The notes beneath the pieces were generated by a model. That model made no database searches, had not been told where the DNA came from, and saw only the letters and a program-made list of their open reading frames with translations. Below are positions 32,749-41,855 of a stretch of 64,000 bases of DNA, one piece after another (position 1 is the first letter of the stretch; each line of letters begins with the position of its first letter). The stretch is from R-RK-3 sp031399085 (GTDB lineage Bacteria > Pseudomonadota > Alphaproteobacteria > Rhizobiales > Rhodomicrobiaceae). The stretch covers positions 62,001 to 126,000 of the forward strand of contig JANNOQ010000090.1 of NCBI GenBank assembly GCA_031399085.1, in the 5' to 3' direction. The translations under genes and the position numbers were made by a program.

Positions 32749-33198
32749 CTAACGCCGCGCCCTGAAAAAATCGCTTAAAAGCGCCGCCGCGTCGGTCTCG
32801 GCGATGCCGCCGTAAACCTCCGGCGCGTGATGGCAGGTCGCTTGCGCAAAGAAGCGGACGCCATTTTCGACCGCGCCGCCCTTTGGATCGCCGGCGCCGA
32901 AATAGAGGCGGGCGATGCGCGCGAAAGAGATTGCGGTCGCGCACATCGCGCATGGTTCTAGGGTGACATAAAGCTGGCAACCCGTCAGCCGCTCGCTGCC
33001 AAGCGCGGATGCGGCTGACCGGATGACCAGCATCTCCGCGTGAGCGGTCGGATCACGCAATTCGATCACGCGATTTCCATCACGCGCCAGGACCGTCCCG
33101 TCGAGACCCACAAGCACGGCCCCCACCGGAACTTCCCCTCGCCCGGCAGCGGCTTTGGCCTCGTTCAGCGCCAGCGTCATAAATGTCGCTGCTATCAC
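32749..33198 (-). CDS. tadA: tRNA adenosine(34) deaminase
   Basis: 149-residue enzyme that converts A34 to inosine in tRNA-Arg(ACG). Zinc is held by His53 of the HAE motif, with catalytic Glu55, and by Cys83 and Cys86 of PCAMC. GEVPVGAVLV and GAGDPKGGAVENGVRFF are TadA-specific. Start could be 33198 or the internal ATG at 33180. The gene ends close to the convergent glxA stop (15 bases). Confidence 0.94.
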   Translation of the reverse strand: MIAATFMTLALNEAKAAAGRGEVPVGAVLVGLDGTVLARDGNRVIELRDPTAHAEMLVIRSAASALGSERLTGCQLYVTLEPCAMCATAISFARIARLYFGAGDPKGGAVENGVRFFAQATCHHAPEVYGGIAETDAAALLSDFFRARR

Positions 33199-33243
33199 AG
33201 CGTCGGCCGATTGAAACCGGCCTTGCCGTCGGGACCGCCCCCC

Positions 33244-34338
33244 TTAGGAGGCTTCCGCCATGTCGCTCCCGCCCATGCTCGCATGCTTGACGCCAGCCGA
33301 CGGCGCGTCGCCGCCGCCAAGCGCGTCCTTACCGCCATCCTGCACGCGGGTGAGCGGTTCGGCCTTATCGGCGGCGTCCAGGCCGTCGCGCATTTCGATG
33401 GATTTGAACTCAACACGCGCCTCCTCACGGCGATATTCGAGAAGCTGCGTCTTCGGCACGAGGAAATGGCTAGCGCGCACTTCGCGAACCTGGTCCATGT
33501 CCTCGGTATAGGCGCCCGAGCGGAACAGCGTCTCGATGGCCTTGGCGACCGAGCGGGTGATGCGCTGGCCCTGGTCCTCGTTGATGCGTCCGCTGCCCTG
33601 CGCGTCCTTGACCCGGGTGATGAAGCCCGCCGCCATCATCGCCACTTCGATCTGGTAGCGGAAATTATCCTCGGCCGAATATTTGATCCGGTCCCAAACC
33701 GCGATCAGCAGCTCGGAAATCTCGTCCATGATCGCGGTCGAGCCGAAAAAGTCGAAGCTTTTGGTGCTGCCGCTATCGATCGAGCCGACCGACAAGCCGG
33801 TATTGTTGCCGCCGCGCAGCGCCGCCATGCCCTCATAGAACTCATCGAGCGAGCGCATGACATTGATGATGACATGCGGATCGGTCATGGACCGCTCGCG
33901 CTCGGCGACCAGAAGGCGCAACCGCTTGATTTCCTGGTCGGAGCCCGTCAGGTCCGCGACGATCAGCTGATCGCGGTCGTTCTCGCGGGTAAGCAGCTCG
34001 CGCAATTTCGGCATCACGAAAATGACATTGTACGCGCCGACATCGACGTCGGCCATGACCTTGCGGGAGACCGCCTGCTCGCCGTCGATCAGCGCCGACC
34101 AGAATGTGATGTCGAGCAACGGCGTCAGACCGAAAAAGCTCATCATCTCCTTTTCGTCGTCCGCGAATTCCTGGTAATGACGCATGAAGACATTGTAGGC
34201 GAGCAGGATCTTCTGGGTGCGGTTAACGCCTTCGGCCTGCTGGCCATTGCGTGCCGCCCGCAGCAATTCCCTGATTTGGGCCGCCTGCAGGGCGTCCTTC
34301 AAGGTGTTGACAGCTTTTATTATCCGGTCGCGGCGCAT
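33244..34338 (-). CDS. Protein of unknown function, 364 residues
   Basis: I do not recognise this protein. It has no signal peptide, no membrane segment and no known catalytic motif. The sequence is mostly helical and charged, with an aromatic-rich block around residues 49-82 (YNVFMRHYQEF, MSFFGLTPLLDITFWSAL), a Gly/Ser-rich loop near 205-222 (GGNNTGLSVGSIDSGSTKSF), a second conserved-looking block (ISELLIAVWDRIKYSAEDNF) and a disordered Gly/Asp/Ala tail. Codon use looks like its neighbours, so it is probably a resident gene. It lies between tadA (45 bases) and the divergent rluB (60 bases), two genes often adjacent in relatives. A cytoplasmic scaffold or regulatory role is a guess. Confidence 0.75.
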   Translation of the reverse strand: MRRDRIIKAVNTLKDALQAAQIRELLRAARNGQQAEGVNRTQKILLAYNVFMRHYQEFADDEKEMMSFFGLTPLLDITFWSALIDGEQAVSRKVMADVDVGAYNVIFVMPKLRELLTRENDRDQLIVADLTGSDQEIKRLRLLVAERERSMTDPHVIINVMRSLDEFYEGMAALRGGNNTGLSVGSIDSGSTKSFDFFGSTAIMDEISELLIAVWDRIKYSAEDNFRYQIEVAMMAAGFITRVKDAQGSGRINEDQGQRITRSVAKAIETLFRSGAYTEDMDQVREVRASHFLVPKTQLLEYRREEARVEFKSIEMRDGLDAADKAEPLTRVQDGGKDALGGGDAPSAGVKHASMGGSDMAEAS

Positions 34339-34398
34339 CTGGTTTCCCCGTTGTCAAGAATCAATATTGGCAAATTATAGCAGTCGAAAGAGGCGAAG

Positions 34399-35322
34399 AT
34401 GGGTTTAGCGCGAGATACGCACAAAACTGAAAGCTTGCCAGGCGAGCGAATCGCCAAAGTCATGGCGCGTTCCGGCCTTTGCTCGCGCCGCGACGCCGAG
34501 AAACTGATCGCCGATGGCCGCGTGACGCTGAACGGCAAGACGCTTGCCAGTCCCGCCATGAACGTTACTGAACGCGATGTGATTCTGGTAGATGGAAAAG
34601 CGCTTGCGAGCGCCGAACCGGTCCGGCTCTGGCGGTATTACAAGCCGAAGGGCCGCGTCACCACCCACCGCGACCCGGAAGGACGTCCCACGGTGTTCGA
34701 CGCGATGCCCGGCGACATGCCGCGCGTGATTTCCATCGGCCGCCTCGATTTCAATACTGAAGGGCTGCTGCTGCTGACCAATGACGGCGCGCTCGCGCGG
34801 CATCTGGAGGCGCCCTCGACCGGATGGCTGCGGCGCTACCGGGTGCGGGTCAACGGCGCGGTGGAGCAGAGCGCGCTCGACGGGCTTGCGGGCGGGATCG
34901 AGATCGAGGGTATCCGTTATGGCCCGATCGAGGCCAAGCTCGACCGCGTGCAGGGCGCCAATAGCTGGCTGACGCTCGCCTTGCGCGAAGGCAAGAACCG
35001 CGAGGTGCGCCGGATCATGGACCATCTTGGGGTGACGGTGAACCGGCTGATCCGCCTGTCCTTCGGGCCGTTCGCGCTCGGTGAATTGGAGCCTGGCGTG
35101 GTCGTGGAGGTGAAGCGGCGGGTGCTGGCCGAGCAACTCGGCGACGAGTTGGCGCAAAAGCTCGGCTTGAAGGAGAAACGGCAAAATCGAGGTGAAGGCG
35201 CGGCCGAGCGCGAGGAAAAGCCCGTAAGGCCCACGAAGCCCGGGCGCCCCGCGACCAGGCCACGGCGCCCTGGTGCTAGCGCTAAGCCGGTTCGCTCCGC
35301 CGGCAAGCGGCCGCCCCGATGA
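34399..35322 (+). CDS. rluB: 23S rRNA pseudouridine synthase (RluB/RsuA family)
   Basis: 307-residue RsuA-family pseudouridine synthase. An N-terminal S4 RNA-binding domain (RIAKVMARSGLCSRRDAEKL) precedes the catalytic domain with Asp in GRLDFNTEGLLLLTNDG. The last 60 residues are a basic, Pro/Arg-rich disordered tail. The stop overlaps the start of rsmD by four bases, a conserved pair. Exact target (U2605 of 23S rRNA for RluB) is assumed from synteny. Confidence 0.9.
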   Translation: MGLARDTHKTESLPGERIAKVMARSGLCSRRDAEKLIADGRVTLNGKTLASPAMNVTERDVILVDGKALASAEPVRLWRYYKPKGRVTTHRDPEGRPTVFDAMPGDMPRVISIGRLDFNTEGLLLLTNDGALARHLEAPSTGWLRRYRVRVNGAVEQSALDGLAGGIEIEGIRYGPIEAKLDRVQGANSWLTLALREGKNREVRRIMDHLGVTVNRLIRLSFGPFALGELEPGVVVEVKRRVLAEQLGDELAQKLGLKEKRQNRGEGAAEREEKPVRPTKPGRPATRPRRPGASAKPVRSAGKRPPR

Positions 35323-35879
35323 GGATAGTCGCCGGTCGCTTTCGCGGCGCGACGCTGGCCGCGCCGAAGACAAACGACATCCGCCCGACCAGCGACCGCG
35401 TGCGGGAAGCGATCTTCAACATCCTCGCGCACGGGATCGAGGGTCTGGAACTGGAAGGCGCGCGCGTGCTCGACCTTTTCGCCGGGACCGGCGCGCTCGG
35501 CCTCGAAGCGCTGTCGCGCGGCGCGTCCTATGTGCATTTTGTCGAGGAAAGCGCGGATGCTCGCGGCCTGATCCGCCGGAACATCGAAACGCTCGGCGCC
35601 ATGGGCGAGACGAAAATTTACAGGCGCGACGCGACTAAGCTTGGGGTGAGGGGGTCATTGCGGCCCTTCAATTTAATATTCGCCGACCCGCCCTATGGCA
35701 AGGGGCTGGTCGATCGGGCGCTCGCCTGCGTTCTCTCAGGCGGCTGGGCCACGCCCGGCGCGACGGCCGTTGTCGAAGAGCGCGCCGATGCCGAATTTGC
35801 CCCGCCCGAGGGCTTCTTGGCGCTCGACCGGCGCGACTATGGCGATACAGCGGTGCATTTCCTTCGCCTGCGCACGTGA
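35319..35879 (+). CDS. rsmD: 16S rRNA (guanine966-N2)-methyltransferase
   Basis: 186-residue SAM-dependent methyltransferase. The N-terminus MRIVAGRFRGATLAAPK is typical of RsmD; RPTSDRVREAIFNIL, the SAM site VLDLFAGTGALGLEALSRGA and the catalytic FADPPYGKGL follow. It methylates G966 in 16S rRNA. Coupled to rluB by a four-base overlap. Confidence 0.95.
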   Translation: MRIVAGRFRGATLAAPKTNDIRPTSDRVREAIFNILAHGIEGLELEGARVLDLFAGTGALGLEALSRGASYVHFVEESADARGLIRRNIETLGAMGETKIYRRDATKLGVRGSLRPFNLIFADPPYGKGLVDRALACVLSGGWATPGATAVVEERADAEFAPPEGFLALDRRDYGDTAVHFLRLRT

Positions 35880-35988
35880 TTTTGCGCAAGCGCTAAGCAA
35901 CACGTAAAGCTTTCCGGTGTTAATGTCCCGCTGCCATCGGCCACGCCGACGATGCAGTCAGGACACGACCGCATCAGGGAGTTTTCGC

Positions 35989-36501
35989 ATGAGCTACATT
36001 CAAGACAGTCTCGGAGAGAACGAGACCCTCCGCTATACGGCGCATTTCCATTGGATCTACAAGGCTCTGGCCTATGGCGTTCTGATCCTTTCGATCGTCA
36101 TCGGGCTTTTCACCTTCAATCAGAACTATCCCGCCGCTGCGCTCATCGCCCCGCTGGTCGGCGTCATTATCTTTGTGGCGATCATGCTTCCGATGTGGAC
36201 GACCGAGATCGGGGTGACGAGCCAGCGCGTCATTTTAAAGCGCGGTTTGTTCACCCGGCAGACGAGCGAGCTGCAGCTTCGCTCCATCGAGGAAGTGGGT
36301 TTCAATCAGGATGTGCTCGGCCGCATCTTCGGCTACGGCAAGCTGGACATCCACGGCACCGGCGAAGAGGAAATTCAGCTGCCGTCCGTCGGCGATCCCT
36401 TGGCGCTGCGAAAGGCGCTTCAGGAAGCGATCGGCGACGTGCAAAACGGGCCCGCGCCCCAGATCGTGGTCGCCGCGCCGCAGCCAGCGGATGCCGGATA
36501 G
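35989..36501 (+). CDS. PH-domain (DUF304-like) membrane protein
   Basis: 170-residue inner-membrane protein. Two hydrophobic helices (AYGVLILSIVIGLFTF, LIAPLVGVIIFVAIMLPMW) are followed by a bacterial PH-like domain (TEIGVTSQRVILKRGLFTRQ, SIEEVGFNQDVLGRIFGYGKL). The longer open frame begins at 35917, but ATG at 35989 has a ribosome site (AGGGAG) and gives the usual start MSYIQDSLGENE. Function of the family is unknown. Confidence 0.82.
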   Translation: MSYIQDSLGENETLRYTAHFHWIYKALAYGVLILSIVIGLFTFNQNYPAAALIAPLVGVIIFVAIMLPMWTTEIGVTSQRVILKRGLFTRQTSELQLRSIEEVGFNQDVLGRIFGYGKLDIHGTGEEEIQLPSVGDPLALRKALQEAIGDVQNGPAPQIVVAAPQPADAG

Positions 36502-36543
36502 GCGCGCCCGGTTGGGGTGAAATTCTGGGTCTCTCAAATCACT

Positions 36544-36624
36544 TGTCATCCTCGCGAAAGCGGGGATCCAGTATTCTATAGTAGATTCAACAAGTTACTG
36601 GATTCCCACTTGCGTGGGATGACA
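36544..36624. repeat. Paired-palindrome mobile repeat (MITE/REP-like), copy B
   Basis: 81-bp element: TGTCATCCTCGCGAAAGCGG at the left end, an AT-rich spacer, and CCCACTTGCGTGGGATGACA at the right end. Terminal inverted repeats are about 30 bp and imperfect. It lies between the PH-domain gene and the MMPL transporter gene. More diverged than copy A, so probably older. Confidence 0.82.
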
Positions 36625-36784
36625 AAAAGAGAGCTGTCGCGGTTTAGGGCCACACGTCCCAACCGAATTGATCGTGTTGTAGCAGCGCGAAACCACGTCA
36701 TTATGCTCGGCTTGCTTGGCGCGCACAAATTGGACTAATGCTTGCGTCCCATATTGGGGGTTGGCGATTCTGGGGCGCGCCGAA

Positions 36785-39187
36785 ATGCAGGAATTCCATA
36801 AGCCGGATACCGCGCCGCAAGGGTGGACGTGGTTCAGCTTGGGGGCCGAACGAATCGGGCTGCTGCCGCTGCGGCATCGCTGGGCGGCGCTGGTTTTTGT
36901 GGTGGCCGTGTCCATCGTCGCAGCTTTCGGCATCGGCCGCATCACAGTCGACGACAGCCTGACCGAACTCTTCCGCTCTGATACACCCGAGTTCCAGCAC
37001 TATGAACGGCTGGCCAGCCGCTTCCCCTCCAGCGAATATGATGTGCTGGTGGTCATCGAAGGCGCGCGCCTGCTGGAGCGGGACTCGCTCGAAGCGCTGC
37101 GCAACACCGCGATCGAGATGCAGTTCGTTCCCGGCCTGCGCGGCCTGATCTCGATCTTTTCCGCGCGGGCCTCGCCGCTGCCGGGCAAGCTGCCGCCGCC
37201 ACTTTTCCCGGAAACGCTGCCCGAAGGCGCGGATTACGACCAGTTCATCAACGAGGTGCGGGATAACCGCATTATTTCCGGCAAGCTGCTGTCCAATGAC
37301 GGGCAATTGACGCTGATCGTCCTCGCGCTCGATCCCGGCGTCGCCCAGGGTCCGGGCCTTGCCGAGACCATTCAAGAGATTGGCGCGACCACGGCGCAGA
37401 ACCTGCAAGGCACCGGGCTTCGCGCCCAACTGGCTGGCGCGCCGGTGATGCAGCTCGAAATCCGCAATGCGGTGCAGCGCGACCGTATCGTTTATAATGG
37501 GCTCGGATTCCTGATCGGCGTGATTATCGCCATGATCTTCTTCCGGCATTTCTCCTTCATGGCGATCGCCGCCATCCCGCCCGCGATCGCGATTCTCTGG
37601 TCGCTGGGTGCGCTTGGCTGGGCCGATTTCCGGCTGAACCTGTTCCTCAACGTCATCTCGCCGCTGACCATGGTCATGGGCTTTGCCGATTCGATGCAGA
37701 TGACCTTCGCGCTGCGGGACAGAATGCTCGCAGGCGACAGCCGCTTAGAAGCCATCAAATACGCCCTGCTCGTCGTCGGTCCAGCCTGTTTTCTTAACGG
37801 CGCGACGGCCGCCCTGTCCTTCATCGCGCTCACCTTCGCCGATTCCGCCTTGATCCAGACCTTCGGGATCGCAGGCGCGATCTGCATGGCGGTCACCTTC
37901 CTGGCGGTCATCATCGTGCTGCCGCTGCTAGCCATCTTGTTGCTCAGCAACGAAAGCCGGGTCGCGGCGAAACTTGCGGAGCAGGATGGCGCGATGAACC
38001 TGCTGCGCCGCCTCTGCGCTTGGCTCGCGGGGCTGGTGACGCGCCGGCCCTGGGCTTTTGCCGGCCTTGGGCTTGGCCTCGTCATCGGCTTTGGCGTCGC
38101 CCATCTCACCCTCGAGCCGCGCTACCGGCTTGCCGACCAAGTGCCAGACCGGGAGCAGGCGGTCGAGGCCGCAAGCAGGCTCGACATGAAGCTGACGGGC
38201 GCCAATCCTGTCGATGTCATGGTCGAATTGCCGCCCGGCGCGACGATGTATGAGCCCGGTCCGCTTGCCGTCGTGGCTGCTGTTCACCGCGTTGTCGAGC
38301 AGCAGGCTGGTCTCGGCAATGTGTGGTCGGTGGAAACCATGGTGCGCTGGCTGGCGGAATCCGGTCAGACCGACATCCGCATTCTGAAGGCCTATATCGG
38401 GTTGCTGCCCGGCCATCTGACGCAGCGCTTCGTAACCCCCGAGCAGGACGCGGCGGTGGTGACCGGCCGCATCCCCGATATTGACGCCAGCGACCTGCTG
38501 CCGACCGTAAACCGGCTGGACAAGGCGCTCGACACCGTTCGCGAGGCGCATCCGGACTATCGCATCTCGGTGAGCGGCCTCGCCGTAATCGCCGCGCGCA
38601 ACAGCGCCGCCATGATTCAGAAGATCAATCTGATGCTGACGGCCGAGATGGTGATCGTCTCGGCGCTTATCGGGCTTGCCTTTCGCTCCGTCTTGGTCGG
38701 GGTGGTGAGCCTGTTGCCCGGCCTTTTTCCCATCGTTACGGCGGGCGCGTCGTTGGCGCTAACGGGCGAGGGCTTGCAATTTGCCAGCATCATTGCGCTG
38801 ACCGTCGCCTTCGGGCTTGGCTTGAACGCGACGATCCATTATCTGAACCGGTTGCGGCTCGAAGATTGGCCGGGACGCGACCCTGTCGAGGTCACATCGC
38901 GGGCGGCCATCCTGATGGGACCGGCACTGATCCTGACCAGCATCGTGCTGGCCTGCGGCCTTGCCGTCACCATCTTCTCGGATTTGCCTTCGCTGCGGCT
39001 GTTCGGCCGGTTGAGCGCGACCACACTGATTGCGGCGATGGTCGGCGGATTGCTGCTGCTGCCCGCCTGCATGTTGCTGGTGAAGCGCGCCGAAAATGCA
39101 GCTAAGCGGCGGTTTGCGCGCGAGCGTCGAGAGCTGGGGGCTGAGTTGCCGCTGCGACGACTTGACGGCAAACGACCGCCCCAGTAA
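36785..39187 (+). CDS. RND-superfamily MMPL transporter
   Basis: 800-residue integral membrane exporter with two repeats of one helix, a large periplasmic domain and five helices. The first periplasmic domain starts at about residue 45 (ITVDDSLTELFRSDTPEF). FADSMQMTFALRDRM and the second-half block FGLGLNATIHYLNRL occupy the helix-4 positions where proton-relay Asp or its replacement occurs. The open frame can be read from a TTG at 36716, but ATG at 36785 begins a better start. Relatives move lipids, hopanoids or hydrophobic molecules; cargo unknown. HpnN-like function is possible but not supported by neighbours. Confidence 0.85.
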   Translation: MQEFHKPDTAPQGWTWFSLGAERIGLLPLRHRWAALVFVVAVSIVAAFGIGRITVDDSLTELFRSDTPEFQHYERLASRFPSSEYDVLVVIEGARLLERDSLEALRNTAIEMQFVPGLRGLISIFSARASPLPGKLPPPLFPETLPEGADYDQFINEVRDNRIISGKLLSNDGQLTLIVLALDPGVAQGPGLAETIQEIGATTAQNLQGTGLRAQLAGAPVMQLEIRNAVQRDRIVYNGLGFLIGVIIAMIFFRHFSFMAIAAIPPAIAILWSLGALGWADFRLNLFLNVISPLTMVMGFADSMQMTFALRDRMLAGDSRLEAIKYALLVVGPACFLNGATAALSFIALTFADSALIQTFGIAGAICMAVTFLAVIIVLPLLAILLLSNESRVAAKLAEQDGAMNLLRRLCAWLAGLVTRRPWAFAGLGLGLVIGFGVAHLTLEPRYRLADQVPDREQAVEAASRLDMKLTGANPVDVMVELPPGATMYEPGPLAVVAAVHRVVEQQAGLGNVWSVETMVRWLAESGQTDIRILKAYIGLLPGHLTQRFVTPEQDAAVVTGRIPDIDASDLLPTVNRLDKALDTVREAHPDYRISVSGLAVIAARNSAAMIQKINLMLTAEMVIVSALIGLAFRSVLVGVVSLLPGLFPIVTAGASLALTGEGLQFASIIALTVAFGLGLNATIHYLNRLRLEDWPGRDPVEVTSRAAILMGPALILTSIVLACGLAVTIFSDLPSLRLFGRLSATTLIAAMVGGLLLLPACMLLVKRAENAAKRRFARERRELGAELPLRRLDGKRPPQ

Positions 39188-39244
39188 GCCGTGTAGGAAC
39201 AGAATCATCGGCAGGGCCTTCCGGGCCATCATAAAAGGTTACGC

Positions 39245-39790
39245 ATGTCCGAGGCCGGCAAGCATATCAGCCAGAATTGGCTCGGCACGCTCCGCCTTTG
39301 GGGCCGGTTCAGCGTGTTGGGCATCGCGGTTGCCCTGATTGTCTTCGTAGCCGATCAACTCCACAAATATTGGATGATCGAAATTTACCGGATCGCCGAA
39401 CGCGGCCGCGTTACGGTTACGTCGTTTTTGGACCTCGTGATGCTCTGGAATCCGGGCATCTCTTACGGCCTTCTGCCGCAGGATAGCAGCACTGGGCGGC
39501 TCGTGCTCATGGCCGTCTCGCTGGCCGCCGTAACCGCATTGCTTTTATGGATTGGTAATGCCGCCTCACGTCTGGCCGCGATTTCGCTTGGACTGATCGT
39601 GGGCGGAGCGCTTGGCAATCTCACCGACCGGATCGTCCACGGCGCGGTGGCCGACTTCTTTTCCCTGCATTACGCCGGATTTTACTGGTACGTCTTCAAC
39701 ATCGCCGATGTCGCGATCACGGCGGGCGTTGTTGGACTGGTGTTGGACTGGTTCTGGACGAGTCACACAAATGTCCCAAAAGGCGTATAG
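39245..39790 (+). CDS. lspA: Lipoprotein signal peptidase (signal peptidase II)
   Basis: 181-residue inner-membrane aspartyl protease that removes signal peptides from diacylglyceryl-prolipoproteins. Four helices, with ADQLHKYWM, LWNPGISYG, GGALGNLTDR and FNIADVAITAG; the catalytic Asp pair is in GNLTDRIVHG-VADF (first Asp) and FNIADV (second). The next gene encodes a lipoprotein, a natural substrate. Confidence 0.95.
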   Translation: MSEAGKHISQNWLGTLRLWGRFSVLGIAVALIVFVADQLHKYWMIEIYRIAERGRVTVTSFLDLVMLWNPGISYGLLPQDSSTGRLVLMAVSLAAVTALLLWIGNAASRLAAISLGLIVGGALGNLTDRIVHGAVADFFSLHYAGFYWYVFNIADVAITAGVVGLVLDWFWTSHTNVPKGV

Positions 39791-39825
39791 TCAGGCGCAT
39801 GATGCGATTCGGGGGAATTGATCTA

Positions 39826-40287
39826 ATGGCTCTGATTGGCAATCCATTGCGTAACCTGGCAATTGCGGCGCTCCTTGGCGGCTCCGTTGTGCTGAGCGGC
39901 TGTGGTGGCGGCGTTGGGATCGACGTTGACGCCCCCATCCTCGAAGCTGCCGGCATCCACTTGACATCTAAGAAGAAGGATGACGAGGATTTGCCCGAAC
40001 GCGCCGGGATCGTCGTGCCGCCATCGACCGAAAAGCTTCCTGAGCCCGGCACGCGCTCTGCCGCTGCAACTGCAGCGCAAAACTGGCCGCAGGATCCCGA
40101 TCAAATCAAAAAGCGCAAGGCCGAGGAAGACGCCGCGGCCCAGGAAAAATATTGCAACGAAGGCGATTGGGGTCCGAAAGCGGATATCTCCGAGTTCGAC
40201 AAGAATATCGGCAAACAACCGCGCTGCGCCTCCAAGCTCGGCAAGGCCATCAGCAAGAATCTCAATAGCGGCAACGCGCCGCAGTAA
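39826..40287 (+). CDS. Predicted outer-membrane/periplasmic lipoprotein
   Basis: 153-residue protein with a lipoprotein signal peptide ending in LSGC (Cys26). The mature part is charged and probably disordered (KKKDDEDLPERAG, VPPSTEKLPEPG), then has a helical region (QIKKRKAEEDAAAQEKYCNEGDWG) with two further Cys. ATG at 39826 is preceded by GGGGGAATTG and gives the canonical signal; the frame also reads from 39799. It is 35 bases after lspA and before the M16 pair, a common arrangement in relatives. Function unknown. Confidence 0.75.
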   Translation: MALIGNPLRNLAIAALLGGSVVLSGCGGGVGIDVDAPILEAAGIHLTSKKKDDEDLPERAGIVVPPSTEKLPEPGTRSAAATAAQNWPQDPDQIKKRKAEEDAAAQEKYCNEGDWGPKADISEFDKNIGKQPRCASKLGKAISKNLNSGNAPQ

Positions 40288-40454
40288 GCTTTATTGTTTT
40301 GAAAGCTTGAGATTGACTTAGCTCTTGTGCTTGATGGCTTGTGCGCTGCGGCATTGCCTAAATCGCATATGTCCAATTTGTAACTTGTCCGCGCACTCCC
40401 CCGTGGGATACTTCCCAAACGAACGAATTCCATAAACACCGGCACGGTGCGATA

Positions 40455-41852
40455 GTGTTGAACAGTCGAAATTTTGCCTGTCTAGGATCCTTGATGGTCT
40501 TGCTCGCTTCGGCCCCCGCCGCCGCCGCTCCTGGAGCGGACATCACGCAAACAACACTCGCCAACGGAATGCAGGTCGTGGTCATCCCAGACCGCCGCGC
40601 GCCTGTGGTTTCGCATCTGGTGCTGTACAAGGTCGGTTCGGCCGATGAGGAGCGCGGCAAATCGGGCATCGCCCATTTCCTCGAGCATCTCATGTTCAAA
40701 GGCACAGGAAAGATTCCGCCGGGCGAGTTTTCCAAGATCGTCGCCCGCAATGGCGGTCAGGACAACGCGTTCACCACGCAGGACGCAACCGTGTATTTTC
40801 AGCGTGTCGCGACCGACCGGCTGCCACTCGTGATGGAGATGGAAGCGGACCGGATGGTGAATTTACGGCTGCTTGAGGAGGATGTCGTCAACGAGCGCAA
40901 GGTGGTTCTGGAGGAGCGCCGGTCACGCGTCGACAATGATCCGGGGAGCATTCTGTCGGAACAGATGGGGGCTGCGCTGTTTCTGTCCCACCCTTACGGA
41001 ATTCCGGTCATTGGCTGGGAACATGAAATCAAGGCGCTCAGCCGCGAAGATGCGCTGGAATTTTATAAGCGTTACTATGCGCCGGACAATGCGATCTTGG
41101 TGGTCGCCGGCGACATCGAGCCGGAAACCGTCATTAAGCTGGCGAATGAGACGTTCGGCAAAGTAACGGCGTCCGGCAATCCGCCAGTTCGGCTGCGTGC
41201 CAAGGAACCCGATCCTCAGGCGCCGCGCCGTGTTATCCTCAAAGATGCACGTGTGGCGATGGATACGCTGTCGCGGCAATATCTGACGCCGAGCCATACG
41301 ACCGCCGCCGACCGGGAAGCCGAAGCGCTTGAGCTTCTCTCGGCCATCATCGGGTCGAGCAGTACCGGGCGGCTGTATAAAAAGCTGGTGATTGAAGAGA
41401 AAAAGGCAACGGCGGCTGGAGCGTGGTTTTCCGGCGACAGTCTGGATTCGGGACGGATCGGTTTTTACAGCGTCGCGGCGGGCGACACCCCCCTGGCAAG
41501 CCTAGAGGCGTCGATGGACGCGGTCATCGCCGAGCTACGCGATAAGGGCGTCACCGACAGTGAACTGGAGCGAGCGCGCAATTCCCAGATCGCCGAGCTG
41601 GTCTACAAGGAAGACAGCCAATTCAATCAAGCGCGCACTTATGGCTGGGCGCTTGTCACCGGCCGGACGATTGCCGACATGAAAGATCGCGCCAAGCGAT
41701 TGCAGGCCGTCACGCTCGCCGATATCCAGTCCGTCGCGCAGAAATATCTCGACCTCAAGCGCTCGGTCACCGGCGAACTGCTCTCGGTCAACCGGAACCT
41801 TGCGGCCGGCGGCAAGGTTTCCGTGCCTGGCCCATCCACCACCATCCATTAG
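40455..41852 (+). CDS. M16 zinc metallopeptidase, catalytic member of pair
   Basis: 465-residue peptidase of the M16 (pitrilysin/processing peptidase) family. A GTG start gives a Sec signal peptide (MLNSRNFACLGSLMVLLASAPAAA). The inverted zinc motif HFLEH (consensus HxxEH) lies in SGIAHFLEHLMFKGT, with a distal Glu expected in the LEERRS region. It is immediately followed (3 bases) by a second M16 protein without the zinc motif, so the two likely form an active-inactive heterodimer, like many bacterial M16B pairs. Periplasmic location predicted. Confidence 0.92.
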   Translation: MLNSRNFACLGSLMVLLASAPAAAAPGADITQTTLANGMQVVVIPDRRAPVVSHLVLYKVGSADEERGKSGIAHFLEHLMFKGTGKIPPGEFSKIVARNGGQDNAFTTQDATVYFQRVATDRLPLVMEMEADRMVNLRLLEEDVVNERKVVLEERRSRVDNDPGSILSEQMGAALFLSHPYGIPVIGWEHEIKALSREDALEFYKRYYAPDNAILVVAGDIEPETVIKLANETFGKVTASGNPPVRLRAKEPDPQAPRRVILKDARVAMDTLSRQYLTPSHTTAADREAEALELLSAIIGSSSTGRLYKKLVIEEKKATAAGAWFSGDSLDSGRIGFYSVAAGDTPLASLEASMDAVIAELRDKGVTDSELERARNSQIAELVYKEDSQFNQARTYGWALVTGRTIADMKDRAKRLQAVTLADIQSVAQKYLDLKRSVTGELLSVNRNLAAGGKVSVPGPSTTIH

Positions 41853-41855
41853 GAC

